Positions 8,557 through 17,118 of a stretch of DNA of 46,759 nt are shown here, in pieces. Under the pieces are notes generated by a model that was not told the DNA's origin, did not search any database, and saw only the letters and a program-made list of their open reading frames with translations. How positions within the stretch are numbered: the stretch's first letter is position 1; the number at the start of each line of letters is the position of its first letter. Where the stretch lies: NCBI GenBank assembly GCA_938084585.1, contig CALKFF010000013.1, forward strand, positions 1-46,759, written 5' to 3'. The DNA is from an uncultured Flavobacteriales bacterium (GTDB lineage Bacteria > Bacteroidota > Bacteroidia > Flavobacteriales_D > Sanyastnellaceae). Made by a program: the position numbers and the translations under genes.

Positions 8557-9159
8557 ATGAAACGAAGCAGCTTCTTGACGTTTGTGTTCTCGGCCGTGGC
8601 GTTGGTCGCTGTGTCCATGATGGATTGGAGCAGCATGTGCCACCCTTCCGAGGCCGCGCAAGCCACCCAAGATCAGATTCGCCACGTCGGCGAGGCCAAA
8701 CTGGCCAGCCTTGACCCCAGCCCGGTCACAGCAGCGCCCAAGGCCTCTGAGGTTGAGGTTGTGTCGGACGACGCCTTGGAGGAGTTGACGTGGCAAACGT
8801 TGAGCGACGTGGAGTTCACCGACGTCTACCTGGAAGAGCTCGACGCCTACTACTGGATGCCCAAGTTTGGAGAATCGGTGGTGGCCTCGGAAGGCAAGGC
8901 GTTCTTCATCACGGGCTACATGATTCCTGTGGACGTCGACGAAGACTTCTACGTTCTCAGCCGTTACCCCTTCGCCAACTGCTTCTTCTGCGGGGGAGCG
9001 GGGCCTGAATCCGTCATCGACTTGCGGTTCCCAGACAAGAGCGAGCGTGCTTACCAAACCGACGAGCGCCTGACCTTCAAAGGCACCTTGCGACTCAACT
9101 CCGACGACGTGTACCAGATGAACTACATCTTGGAAGGCGCTGTGGAGCACGAGCTCTGA
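8557..9159 (+). CDS. DUF3299-like exported protein
   Basis: 200 residues from the ATG at 8557; a GTG at 8536 would overlap the permease gene and add seven residues. The N-terminus is a signal peptide or anchor (about residues 5-20). The C-terminal half has the pattern ITGYMIPVDVDEDFYVLSRYP followed by NCFFCGGAGPES, which I recall from Bacteroidota proteins related to DUF3299 (COG3495). The two close Cys residues suggest metal binding or a disulfide. Similar trios of MacB-type ATPase, permease and DUF3299 protein are, as I recall, seen near zinc-responsive genes in other bacteria; that link is a memory, not shown here. It most likely acts outside the inner membrane with the transporter. Confidence 0.7.
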   Translation: MKRSSFLTFVFSAVALVAVSMMDWSSMCHPSEAAQATQDQIRHVGEAKLASLDPSPVTAAPKASEVEVVSDDALEELTWQTLSDVEFTDVYLEELDAYYWMPKFGESVVASEGKAFFITGYMIPVDVDEDFYVLSRYPFANCFFCGGAGPESVIDLRFPDKSERAYQTDERLTFKGTLRLNSDDVYQMNYILEGAVEHEL

Positions 9160-9162
9160 CCC

Positions 9163-10932
9163 TCACTCGAGGCTGGTGGCCTTGAGCCACTTCCGGTACG
9201 CGTTGAAGAGGCGCGACCGCGACACAAAACCCACGTACCGTCCGCCCTCCACCACAGGCAAATTCCAGGCGCCGCACTGTTCGAATTTGGCCATCACGTC
9301 GTCCATCTTGTCCTCCCACTGCACCTCGGCGAGGGGCAGGGTCATGAGGTCCACCACGCGCAAGGTCAGGTATTGGTTTTGGTCAAACATCACCTGCCGA
9401 ATGTCCTGCAAATCCACAATCCCCAACAGCATGCCTTCGGCGTCCACCACGGGGTGAAGGTTGCGCTGGCTTTGGGCCACAACTTCCACGAGCTGCCCCA
9501 AATTCCAGTGGGCCTGCACCGGCAAAAAGTCCTGCTCCAACTCCTCCTTCAGGTTCATCAGCGTCAGCACCGCCTGGTCCTTGTCGTGGGTCAACAACTC
9601 GCCGCGTTCCGCCAATTCGCGTGTGTAAATGCTGTGGCGCATGAGGGCGCGCGACGTGGTGAACGCGATGGCCGAAGTCAACATCAACGGCACAAACAGG
9701 CCGTACCCTCCACTCAACTCCGTGGCCAAGAAAATGGCCGTCAGGGGCGCGTGCAGCACCCCAGCCATCATGCCGCACAAGCCCGCCAAAACCGCGTTGC
9801 CGATGGGCATGGCCGTGGGGTTGATCCAGCCGTTGACGCCCAGCGCAAACGCAAAACCCACCAAGGCTCCGGCGAACAAGGCCGGCGCAAAAATGCCTGC
9901 CACGCCGCCCGCCCCCACGGTGAACCCCGTCAGCATGGGCTTGAGGCACGCGGCCAGCAACAGCCAACCCAAAAGACTCGGCAGGGCCAGAGACCCTTCG
10001 AGCATCCACATGTCCTCGATCAACACGTCGGAGTAGCCCAAAAACATGGAATTGATGACTTCGTACCCTTCCCCAAACAACGGAGGAAGGGCAGCGACCG
10101 CTGCACCCAACAAGAGCCCGGCGAGGACCATGCGGGTTTGGGGGTTCTTGAAGCGGCCGATGGCCCGCTGACTCAAGATGTAGAGCTTGGAAAAGACCAC
10201 GGATCCCAACCCAGTTCCGATGCCCAGGAGGATGTACCAAGGCAACCTGCTTGCCTGAAACGCCGCCAGCGTCGGCACCGTGAGGATGTCCTCGCCTTCG
10301 AAAAACACAAACGCCGTCAGCAACGAAGCCAACGACGCGAGCAGGATGGGCACCAGGCTCGACGCGGTGAGGTCAATCATGATGACCTCCACCGCGAACA
10401 CGATGGCGGCGACGGGAGCCTTGAACATGGCCGCCAGGGAGCCCGCGGCCGCGCAGCCGATGAGCAGCAACCGACGGCGGAAGTGCTTGCGGGTTTGGGA
10501 GGCCACTTCTGACCCCAACGCCGCGCCAGCTTGCATCGCAGGCGCCTCCAGTCCCCCCGAGCCCCCAAACCCCACCGACAACACACTGGTCACGACAGGG
10601 GCAAACATCCACGTTCGCTTCATGCGGCCCCGACTGGTGGAGATGGCGTGCAAGGTTGAAGGAATGCCCGGCCCAGGGTGGTCGCCCTTCAACAGACGCC
10701 GAACCACGTGGGCCGTGGCGACCAACCCCAAAATGGGGCCCAAGGCCAAGAACCACGAGCCACCCACCCAAGACTGGATGGCGAACATGCCCGAGCGCAG
10801 GGCGCCCACAGATTGCTTCATCAGGACGGCGAGCAGCCCAGAAGCGATGCCAACCAGGACGGCCCACAACATGAGGCCACGGTCCGACCGCATCCATTCC
10901 CAAGCCTGGCTTCGGAGGGCGGTCACGTTCAT
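9163..10932 (-). CDS. ClC-family chloride channel or antiporter with CBS domains
   Basis: 589 residues with about ten to eleven hydrophobic segments in residues 15-435. Three selectivity-filter stretches are recognisable: GPGIPS (usually GSGIP), GGSGGLEAP (the gating Glu is retained, in place of GREGP) and GGVAGIFAP. The GLEAP variant is common in Bacteroidota ClC proteins. Residues ~455-585 carry a CBS pair (VDAEGMLLGIVDLQDIRQ; VVEGGRYVGFVSRSRLF) that may bind adenine nucleotides. It moves chloride, either as a channel or in exchange for protons, across the inner membrane. Its start overlaps the stop of the SpoIIE phosphatase gene by 4 bases, so it is the last gene of that operon. It converges with the DUF3299-like gene, 3 bases away. 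Confidence 0.92.
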   Translation of the reverse strand: MNVTALRSQAWEWMRSDRGLMLWAVLVGIASGLLAVLMKQSVGALRSGMFAIQSWVGGSWFLALGPILGLVATAHVVRRLLKGDHPGPGIPSTLHAISTSRGRMKRTWMFAPVVTSVLSVGFGGSGGLEAPAMQAGAALGSEVASQTRKHFRRRLLLIGCAAAGSLAAMFKAPVAAIVFAVEVIMIDLTASSLVPILLASLASLLTAFVFFEGEDILTVPTLAAFQASRLPWYILLGIGTGLGSVVFSKLYILSQRAIGRFKNPQTRMVLAGLLLGAAVAALPPLFGEGYEVINSMFLGYSDVLIEDMWMLEGSLALPSLLGWLLLAACLKPMLTGFTVGAGGVAGIFAPALFAGALVGFAFALGVNGWINPTAMPIGNAVLAGLCGMMAGVLHAPLTAIFLATELSGGYGLFVPLMLTSAIAFTTSRALMRHSIYTRELAERGELLTHDKDQAVLTLMNLKEELEQDFLPVQAHWNLGQLVEVVAQSQRNLHPVVDAEGMLLGIVDLQDIRQVMFDQNQYLTLRVVDLMTLPLAEVQWEDKMDDVMAKFEQCGAWNLPVVEGGRYVGFVSRSRLFNAYRKWLKATSLE

Positions 10933-12770
10933 GGCACCCGCACGCTAACCACGAGCACGTCGTCGACTTGCTCCTCCTCTCCCCGCCATGCCTCGAATTG
11001 GTGCTTGAGATGGGCTTCATGCTCCATCACCGGCAACGACGCCGTTTCCACCAACAGCTCTCTGAATCGGCGGCGCATGAACTTCTTGCCATGCGGTCCG
11101 CCGAATTGGTCCACAAACCCGTCGGTGGCCAGGAACAACGTGTCGCCCGACTCCAACGGAAACTTCTGGACGTCGTAGTTCTTGGTGTTGGGCTCAAAGG
11201 AGCAGATTGCGAATTTGTTGGGCTTGAGTTCCTGAAGCTCTCCGCGACGCACGACATACAGAGGGTTGTTGGCGCCGGCGTATTCGAGCATCATCGTCTC
11301 CCAGTTGACCGCGGCCATGCCCAAGTCCATGCCGTCCTGCCCTCCGATGTCGCGTCCACCCGCGGGCCCCACACCCTCCACCGAGAGGGCCAAATCCCGG
11401 ACCAAATCGTCGGGGATGCTCGCCACGGTTTGGACGTCTTTTCGCAAGAGGGCCAGCACGTGGGTGTTCAAGTGGTCGAGTACTTTGTGCGGTTCGGTGT
11501 ACACCTTCGTGACCCGATCCAGGGCGTTGTGGCCCACCAAGCTCAGGAACGCACCAGGCACCCCGTGGCCTGTGCAGTCGATCGCCGAGAACATGCGGCG
11601 GCTGCCCACGGCCTTGAACCAATAGAAATCCCCGGAAACCACGTCGCGGGGCTGGTAAAAGACGGCGCTCTCGCTCAGCACTTCACGCCGCTCTTGGTCG
11701 GACGGCAGGATGGCCTGCTGGATCCGCAGGGCATAGTTGATGCTGTCTTGCAGGTCGCCCAGCACGTTCTCCACCTTGGCCTTCTCTTGGGCCAATTCTT
11801 CCGTGCGCTGCTGGACTTTGCCCTCGAGTTCACGCTCGTTTCGTGCGAGGGAGCTGCGCATCTGCAGCAGCGCCTTGCCCAGGGCGTCGTCGTCGCTCAG
11901 CGGCTCGTATGGGGTGTTGAACGCCCCACCCCCCACTTCCTGGGAGAACTTCTGGGTGCGCGCCAACCCTTGGGACAGCCGGTTCACCGCCAAGGCCATG
12001 TCGCCTATTTCATCCGGAGTCACACGAACGTCTCCAGGGGGAAGCACCCCTCGGCCCATGTGGTACAACGCGCGCTTCAACTCCTTCACAGGCTGGACGA
12101 TGCTGCGGGTCACCACCACGCCCAAGACGATGCCGAGGATCAGGACAAACCACGCCACCCGTCCCGCCACCATGGCCAGCTGGTTGCCCAACTCGTCCAT
12201 TTGGGTGGTGTGTTGGCGAAGGGATTCGTTTTGGGCTTCCGTCAGGGTGTACAGCCGCTGCTGTACGGCCGAGGTGAAACTCTCCAATTCTCCGCCGTCG
12301 ACCGCGTACCGCTCGGCCTCCATGACCTTGGCAGGGTTGTCGTAACTGCGGAAATCTGGGAGCAATTCCATGATGTATCCGTAGAGCACACGCAAGCGGT
12401 CCACCTCTTGCCTCAGGGTGTCGACGTGCGCAGAAGCCGCAGGGGTCCAAGCGCCGTCCATGGCTTTCAAGGTGGCCATCTGCTGGGGCAACTTGCGGTC
12501 GACGATGTGTCGGAGCAGGACTTTTTCTTCGTCTTCCGCGCGGCTTTGGCGCGTCAACCAGTGGTTGATGCAGACGCGGCTGTCGGCCAAAGTTTGATCC
12601 AACTGCTCCAGGGCGCCCAAGCTTGGCACGAGCACCTCGTCGATTTCTTGGCCCAAAGCGCTGCTCTCGGAGAGGTTCATCCGGGTGACCACCAACAGGA
12701 TGGCGACGGCCAAGATGAACACGCCGAAGCCTGTGCCCATGCGCCATGCGATGTTCCAACGCCACTTCAT
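10929..12770 (-). CDS. Membrane sensor HAMP-SpoIIE (PP2C) serine phosphatase
   Basis: 613 residues. A transmembrane segment at ~13-30 precedes a helical periplasmic sensor (about 31-200, four-helix-bundle style) and a second segment (~206-225). Then come a HAMP domain, a coiled coil (ERELEGKVQQRTEELAQEKAKVENV), and a SpoIIE/PP2C phosphatase from ~355 to the end. Metal-binding acidic residues are present in SGDFYW, AIDCTGHG, ATDGFVDQ and VDDVLVV, so the phosphatase should be active. Such proteins dephosphorylate Ser/Thr on anti-anti-sigma factors or other regulators in response to an outside signal. It overlaps the TPR gene upstream and the ClC gene downstream by 4 bases each. A YfiR-like protein in the same operon may be its periplasmic partner. 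The target is unknown. Confidence 0.9.
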   Translation of the reverse strand: MKWRWNIAWRMGTGFGVFILAVAILLVVTRMNLSESSALGQEIDEVLVPSLGALEQLDQTLADSRVCINHWLTRQSRAEDEEKVLLRHIVDRKLPQQMATLKAMDGAWTPAASAHVDTLRQEVDRLRVLYGYIMELLPDFRSYDNPAKVMEAERYAVDGGELESFTSAVQQRLYTLTEAQNESLRQHTTQMDELGNQLAMVAGRVAWFVLILGIVLGVVVTRSIVQPVKELKRALYHMGRGVLPPGDVRVTPDEIGDMALAVNRLSQGLARTQKFSQEVGGGAFNTPYEPLSDDDALGKALLQMRSSLARNERELEGKVQQRTEELAQEKAKVENVLGDLQDSINYALRIQQAILPSDQERREVLSESAVFYQPRDVVSGDFYWFKAVGSRRMFSAIDCTGHGVPGAFLSLVGHNALDRVTKVYTEPHKVLDHLNTHVLALLRKDVQTVASIPDDLVRDLALSVEGVGPAGGRDIGGQDGMDLGMAAVNWETMMLEYAGANNPLYVVRRGELQELKPNKFAICSFEPNTKNYDVQKFPLESGDTLFLATDGFVDQFGGPHGKKFMRRRFRELLVETASLPVMEHEAHLKHQFEAWRGEEEQVDDVLVVSVRVP

Positions 12771-13666
12771 CGGCCGCGGGCGTTTTTCCAGGCGGCGTGG
12801 TACCGATCGCGTTCCGCTTGGTTGTGCAAGGCGTGGTGCACCGTGGCCAACCCAAGAAGGATCTCGGCACGGCCAGGTTGGAGCTCCAGCGCCGATTCAA
12901 AGGCCGGCAAGGCTTCTGCAAAATGGCCCCGGCTGGCCTGTTGCTTCTCGATGATTTCCCCAAGGGACGTCTCCAGCCCGAGCTCCTTCATCACCCCCAC
13001 TCCGCGGTTGTACACGTGCACGGCCAGGTTGTACCATGCCGTGGGGTCGTCCGGCGTCAGCGCCAACGCCTCGCGGTAATTCGCTTGGAGGCCCTCAAAG
13101 TGCACCTCGTCCGAGGTGGCCGCGTAAAGCGTGGCGTGGGCGTGGGCCATGTTCTTGTGGAAGGCGGCCCGCTCCGCCGACAGGTCGGTCCCAGGCTTCA
13201 GCGCTTGGACGGCCATGGCGTATTGGTCGACGAGGGCCAACACGTTGGCTTCGTCCCCCGCTTGGAAGGTGTTCACCGCAGCCACCGCGTCGTCGTAGCA
13301 GTCGTCGCCCAAATACCCGAGGGCGCGCCTCGCCTGAGGCAACCAATCTGCAGGGCGACCCTGGGCCGATTGGAGGTCGAGCGACGTGGCCAAGCGTTGC
13401 ATGGCCTCTTGCCTGTGGGCGCGGTTGTCGGACTGCTTGTACCACTCCTTCAGCAAAAAGCCAGACATGAACCAAGCCTCGGCGTGCCGGCTGTCCTGGC
13501 CCAAATGATCCTCCACCGCCTCCAAGCCCCTTGCAAATTCTCCAGCTTTTCCGAGCAGGATGGCGCGTTGGACGTCTCGGTCCAGGTCCGTGCCGGGCTG
13601 GGCCAAGCTCCACGCCGGCACCATCCAAAGGCACAAGGCCACCCACTTCAACGCGTGACAGCCCAT
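12767..13666 (-). CDS. Exported TPR-repeat protein
   Basis: 299 residues from an ATG at 13666 that lies inside the end of the YfiR-like gene (19-base overlap). A signal peptide (residues ~7-23, ending SLAQ) is followed by helical repeats. TPR-like units are clear at about 30-65 (AILLGKAGEFARGLEAVEDH), 205-235 (EALALTPDDPTAWYNLA) and 255-292 (ALPAFESALELQPGRAEIL). It probably scaffolds protein contacts in the periplasm. Its position between a YfiR-like protein and a membrane phosphatase suggests it belongs to the same signalling unit. A much longer reading frame exists upstream, but it is out of register with the YfiR gene and shows no protein-like features. Confidence 0.85.
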   Translation of the reverse strand: MGCHALKWVALCLWMVPAWSLAQPGTDLDRDVQRAILLGKAGEFARGLEAVEDHLGQDSRHAEAWFMSGFLLKEWYKQSDNRAHRQEAMQRLATSLDLQSAQGRPADWLPQARRALGYLGDDCYDDAVAAVNTFQAGDEANVLALVDQYAMAVQALKPGTDLSAERAAFHKNMAHAHATLYAATSDEVHFEGLQANYREALALTPDDPTAWYNLAVHVYNRGVGVMKELGLETSLGEIIEKQQASRGHFAEALPAFESALELQPGRAEILLGLATVHHALHNQAERDRYHAAWKNARGR

Positions 13667-14205
13667 GATGTGATTCGGTTGCCAACCAACACCCCGCGGC
13701 GGTCCGCGTCTTGCTGGTTGAGTTCGTAGCGCAGCAGTCCCTCGTGGACGATCAAATTCACCGTCACCCCTTTGGACAGGGCCTCCAGCCCTCGGGTCAT
13801 CACGAGCGTCGGACTCCCCCCAATGCGCTTCAAGTCCGCCTCCAACTCGTCCCCTTGGGCGTCGGTGTAGAAGATGTGCATGTCCGCCACAGCCTCCTCG
13901 TTGTCGAGCTCCTCCAACCGAAGCGGTTGGTCCCCGATGGGCGGCGTTCCGTAGTTCTCCGCAAAAATCCGGACCAACGCAGGGTTGTCTTTCACCCCGA
14001 TGACAAACGGCCCCTGCTTGCTCGCCTCGGGCCAATCGTTGTCTTTGGCGAAGTGGTAGAGGTACTGCGCCGTGGTCAGCAGGTGTGGGTCGGTGGTGTC
14101 GAGCTTGGGGTCCTGTTGTCCCGCTTGAAACGCCCAAAACGCGGCCACCAGCGCACCCAGCGCAAGCCACCGCGTTCCTCGTTTCATGTGGGCCAGGACC
14201 TGCAT
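13648..14205 (-). CDS. YfiR-like periplasmic signalling protein
   Basis: 185 residues; an internal ATG at 14187 (MKRGTRW) is an equally good start. A hydrophobic N-terminal segment is followed by TAQYLYHFAKDNDWPE, a spacer and FVIGVKDNP, then HIFYTD, GSPTLVMT, and a late VNLIVHEGLLRYELNQQDA. This is the layout of YfiR/DUF4154 proteins (YLYNFAKFVEWP, F.I.VLG, H.LFI, I.F......FEIN). In Pseudomonas, YfiR restrains the diguanylate cyclase YfiN in the periplasm. Here no cyclase is near; the operon instead holds a HAMP-SpoIIE phosphatase, so YfiR may gate that protein. The gene starts 10 bases after the ferritin stop. Confidence 0.78.
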   Translation of the reverse strand: MQVLAHMKRGTRWLALGALVAAFWAFQAGQQDPKLDTTDPHLLTTAQYLYHFAKDNDWPEASKQGPFVIGVKDNPALVRIFAENYGTPPIGDQPLRLEELDNEEAVADMHIFYTDAQGDELEADLKRIGGSPTLVMTRGLEALSKGVTVNLIVHEGLLRYELNQQDADRRGVLVGNRITSWAVTR

Positions 14206-14215
14206 CTCAAAAAAA

Positions 14216-14725
14216 TCAGTTGCCGGCGTGGCCTTCTTGGTCGAAGCTTAAGATGTCGCGGTCAAACAAGTAGAGCGCACCTTGATCGTTGCCTGCAAGC
14301 GCCAACTTGTCCAAGATTTTGCGCGCCAACCCTTCTTCCTCGATTTGCTCGCTGACGTACCACTGCATGAAGTTGTGGGTGGTGTAATCCTTGGCTTGCA
14401 AGCAGGCATCAACCACGTGGTTGATGCTTTCCGTCACCTTCGTTTCGTGCGCCAAAATGCTCTCGAACACCTCTTTCAAACCCTCGTACGACGTGGGGCC
14501 AGCCTCGACGGTGGGCACCTCGGCCACGCCGCCGCGCTCGTTCACAAAACGCATCAGCTTCAGCATGTGCTGACGCTCTTCCTCAGAATGGGCGTAGAGA
14601 AATTCCGCGACCCCGTCAAAACCGGAGGTTTCCGCCCAAACCGCCATGGTGAGGTAGGTGTGGGAACTTTGGCCTTCCAACGCAATTTGCTGGTTCAAGG
14701 CCTGGGCAATCGATTCGTGCAACAT
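14216..14725 (-). CDS. ftnA: Non-haem ferritin
   Basis: 169 residues starting MLHESIAQALN. Ferroxidase ligands are visible: Glu in QIALEGQSSHTYL, Glu and His in HSEEERQHM, and acidic and Gln residues in EQIEEE. It stores iron as an oxidised mineral inside 24-subunit shells in the cytosol. An upstream ATG at 14743 would add six residues, but TACTTTGG sits 4 bases before the 14725 ATG, fitting the leaderless pattern seen elsewhere, so I chose 14725. It is the first gene of the minus-strand chain that continues into YfiR, TPR, SpoIIE and ClC. The link of iron storage to those genes is unclear and may be only read-through. Confidence 0.93.
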   Translation of the reverse strand: MLHESIAQALNQQIALEGQSSHTYLTMAVWAETSGFDGVAEFLYAHSEEERQHMLKLMRFVNERGGVAEVPTVEAGPTSYEGLKEVFESILAHETKVTESINHVVDACLQAKDYTTHNFMQWYVSEQIEEEGLARKILDKLALAGNDQGALYLFDRDILSFDQEGHAGN

Positions 14726-14786
14726 GTTCCCAAAGTACCTCATGCCCGCGCGCGCAGGCGGACAGACGGCAAGGGTTAGGAACAGC

Positions 14787-15884
14787 TCAGTCTGGGAAAC
14801 GTGCCCGCACGGACTTGAAGCGATCCGGCCGCATTTCAGGAGAAATCGGCGCGTCGTCCAGCCAAAAATTCACCAGCGCTTCCGCCGCCGCAGGGCCCAC
14901 CAACACCCCCCGGGTGCCCAGGCCATTGAGCATGAGCACGCCCTCGGGCTGGCCAGGCCACGGCCCCACCATCGGACGTCGGTCGGGGGACGCGGGGCGC
15001 AACCCCGCTTGGTGCGCTTCCACCTTGGCCTTGTCCCAGGCTTGGCTCGCCCCTTCATGGAAGACGCCCGCCATGTGGTCTTGCAACGCTTTAGCCGCTG
15101 GGGCATGCGGCGCAGAGGTGGGCTTGTCCCACGAATACGTCGCCCCCAACCGCCACCATTGCCGCCCATCTTGTTGCCGCATGGGAAGCAGCCATTTGCC
15201 GTTGTTCACGTTGTGTCCTTTGGTCTGCAAAGACTCTGCCTCTGTGCTCAATGTGAGGACGTCACCGTGGTTGGGGTTGACCTTCAACCCCACTTCGGAA
15301 AGCTCCTTGGCCGCCCCGACCCCACGGCAATCCACCACCACATCGGCCCCGTCGGGCAGGCCATCTTCCACATTCCAACCACGGTCGACCAAGGTGTGGT
15401 GGGTCGCCACATGCGTCTTCATCGCGTCCAACAAAGCCGGGACATCCACCCAGCCTGCGGCATGGACTTTGCCCACCCCGTGGGGGGCGTTCAAGGATGT
15501 GATGCCCAGGGCCTCGGCGGGTTGACCACGCTCCGCCCATTGGGTGACGCCGTGGTCCGTGGCCCAGCGGGCGTCCCAGGCTTGGCGGTAGGCGTCGTTC
15601 GCAAACACCTTGACCACCGGCACGTCGTGCACCAACGCACCTTGCATTCCGAAGGTCTCTTCCATGGCTTGGAGCGTGGACCGCATGTTGGCCACATGGG
15701 CCGATGCCTTCCAAACCTCAACCACACGCCTGAACGAGACGGGGTTGAACATGCCTGCGGCCACACGGGAGGCGCCGGGCTTCCCGTCGCCCCACCACGA
15801 AATGCGGCAGCCGCGTTCGGCGAACTTCCAGGCGACCATGGCCCCTGCAAGTCCCCGCCCCACGACCACCACGTGCTGGCTCAT
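14787..15884 (-). CDS. FAD-dependent amino-acid oxidase-like (DAO family) protein
   Basis: 365 residues. The N-terminal dinucleotide-binding motif is [14 protein letters not shown] (second Gly replaced by Arg within the usual GxGxxG), followed by a Glu/Trp-rich strand end. A second nucleotide-contact region is [12 protein letters not shown], and the C-terminal FAD motif is [19 protein letters not shown]. This is the DAO/ThiO/MnmC-C superfamily, which oxidises amines of glycine-like substrates. The ATG overlaps the stop of kbl by 4 bases (ATGA), so the two enzymes are co-translated. Because Kbl makes or uses glycine, a glycine-related amine substrate is possible, but that is inference. Size and motifs are normal. 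Confidence 0.85.
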   Translation of the reverse strand: MSQHVVVVGRGLAGAMVAWKFAERGCRISWWGDGKPGASRVAAGMFNPVSFRRVVEVWKASAHVANMRSTLQAMEETFGMQGALVHDVPVVKVFANDAYRQAWDARWATDHGVTQWAERGQPAEALGITSLNAPHGVGKVHAAGWVDVPALLDAMKTHVATHHTLVDRGWNVEDGLPDGADVVVDCRGVGAAKELSEVGLKVNPNHGDVLTLSTEAESLQTKGHNVNNGKWLLPMRQQDGRQWWRLGATYSWDKPTSAPHAPAAKALQDHMAGVFHEGASQAWDKAKVEAHQAGLRPASPDRRPMVGPWPGQPEGVLMLNGLGTRGVLVGPAAAEALVNFWLDDAPISPEMRPDRFKSVRARFPD

Positions 15885-17077
15885 GCCACCACGCCCAGGT
15901 CCCGGCCCACCTTTTCAAACGCGGCCAGCGCCCGGTCCAGGTGCGCTTGGGTGTGGGCTGCGCTGAGTTGCACGCGGATGCGGGCTTCCCCTTTGGGCAC
16001 CACCGGGTAGAAGAACCCGATCACGTAGATGCCCTCCTCCAACAGGGCGTTCGCCATGACTTGAGAGAGTTTCGCGTCGCCCAACATGACCGGCACAATG
16101 GCCGATTCTCCGTCCTTGAACGGCAAACCTGCCTTGCGGAGGCCTTCCTTGAAGTAGGCGGTGTTCGCCTCCAAGCGGTCGCGCAACTCGGTCGTCTCGT
16201 CGAGCATCTTGAACACCTCAATGGACGCGCCCACAATGCTCGGAGCCAGCGAATTGGAGAACAGGTAGGGGCGGCTGCGCTGGCGCAACATCTCGATGAT
16301 TTCTCGCTTGCCGGTCGTGAATCCTCCCATGGCCCCGCCCATGGCCTTGCCCAAGGTGCCCGTGATGATGTCCACCCGACCGAGGGCGTTCCGCAATTCG
16401 AGCGACCCACGCCCGGTCTTGCCGATGAACCCGGTGGCGTGGCATTCGTCCACCATGACCATGGCCTCGTACGTGTCGGCGAGGTCGCAGATCTTGTCGA
16501 TTTGAGCCACATAGCCGTCCATGGAAAACACGCCGTCGGTGACGACCACAATGTGACGTGCGCCGTTGGCGCGCGCTTCCTTCAGGCGTTGCTCCAGCTC
16601 CTCCATGTCGTTGTTGGCGTAGCGGTATCGCTGCGCCTTGCACAACCGAACCCCGTCGATGATGGAAGCGTGGTTCAAGCTGTCACTGACGATGGCATCC
16701 TCCTTGGTGAGAAGCGGTTCAAACACCCCGCCGTTGGCGTCGAACGCCGCCGCGTACAGGATGGTGTCTTCCGTGTGGTGGAAGTCCGCGATGCGTTGTT
16801 CCAACTCCTTGTGAATGTCTTGGGTTCCGCAGATGAAGCGGACGCTGGACATGCCAAACCCGTGGGTGTCAATGGCGCGTTTGGCCGCCTCCACCACCCT
16901 TGGATGGGAACTCAATCCGAGGTAGTTGTTGGCGCAAAAATTTAAGACTTTGCTGCCGTCGTCGAGGGTGATTTCCGCGTCTTGCGCCGAGGTGATGACG
17001 CGCTCACGCTTGTACAGGCCCGCGGCGTCGATGTCCGCCAACTCCTGCGTCAATTGGTCTTTGATGCTTCCAAACAT
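15881..17077 (-). CDS. kbl: Glycine C-acetyltransferase (2-amino-3-ketobutyrate CoA ligase)
   Basis: 398 residues, the standard length. The PLP-binding Lys is Lys244 in [10 protein letters not shown]. Other family marks are [14 protein letters not shown] near residue 50, [18 protein letters not shown] near 76-93, and the Asp/His pair in [11 protein letters not shown]. It cleaves 2-amino-3-oxobutyrate with CoA to glycine and acetyl-CoA, the second step of threonine degradation after threonine dehydrogenase, which is not in this window. A TACCTT box ends 6 bases before the ATG. Alpha-oxoamine synthases that make sulfonolipid or sphingoid bases are related, but the Kbl-specific ICGTQDIHK and [10 protein letters not shown] stretches make Kbl the better call. 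Confidence 0.95.
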   Translation of the reverse strand: MFGSIKDQLTQELADIDAAGLYKRERVITSAQDAEITLDDGSKVLNFCANNYLGLSSHPRVVEAAKRAIDTHGFGMSSVRFICGTQDIHKELEQRIADFHHTEDTILYAAAFDANGGVFEPLLTKEDAIVSDSLNHASIIDGVRLCKAQRYRYANNDMEELEQRLKEARANGARHIVVVTDGVFSMDGYVAQIDKICDLADTYEAMVMVDECHATGFIGKTGRGSLELRNALGRVDIITGTLGKAMGGAMGGFTTGKREIIEMLRQRSRPYLFSNSLAPSIVGASIEVFKMLDETTELRDRLEANTAYFKEGLRKAGLPFKDGESAIVPVMLGDAKLSQVMANALLEEGIYVIGFFYPVVPKGEARIRVQLSAAHTQAHLDRALAAFEKVGRDLGVVA

Positions 17078-17118
17078 GCCGGCAAGGTACGACCGGCCTG
17101 CCCCCATGTCGGCGGCAT

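Noticed and set aside
9373-10512. Long plus-strand frame opposite the ClC gene
   Set aside because: Composition is Gln/Arg/His-rich, as is usual for antisense shadows at high GC; no motif is present, whereas the minus strand is a clear ClC protein.
10968-13079. 703-residue plus-strand frame opposite the SpoIIE phosphatase
   Set aside because: Antisense shadow with no domain; the minus strand has a complete phosphatase.
12767-14170. A 467-residue frame covering the TPR protein and more
   Set aside because: The N-terminal third is a shadow of the YfiR-like gene; the signal peptide at 13666 marks the real start.
15881-17077. Kbl as a sulfonolipid-type cysteate acyltransferase, tempting because of the sulfotransferases nearby
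   Set aside because: The Kbl-specific ICGTQDIHK and [10 protein letters not shown] stretches and exact family length fit glycine C-acetyltransferase better.
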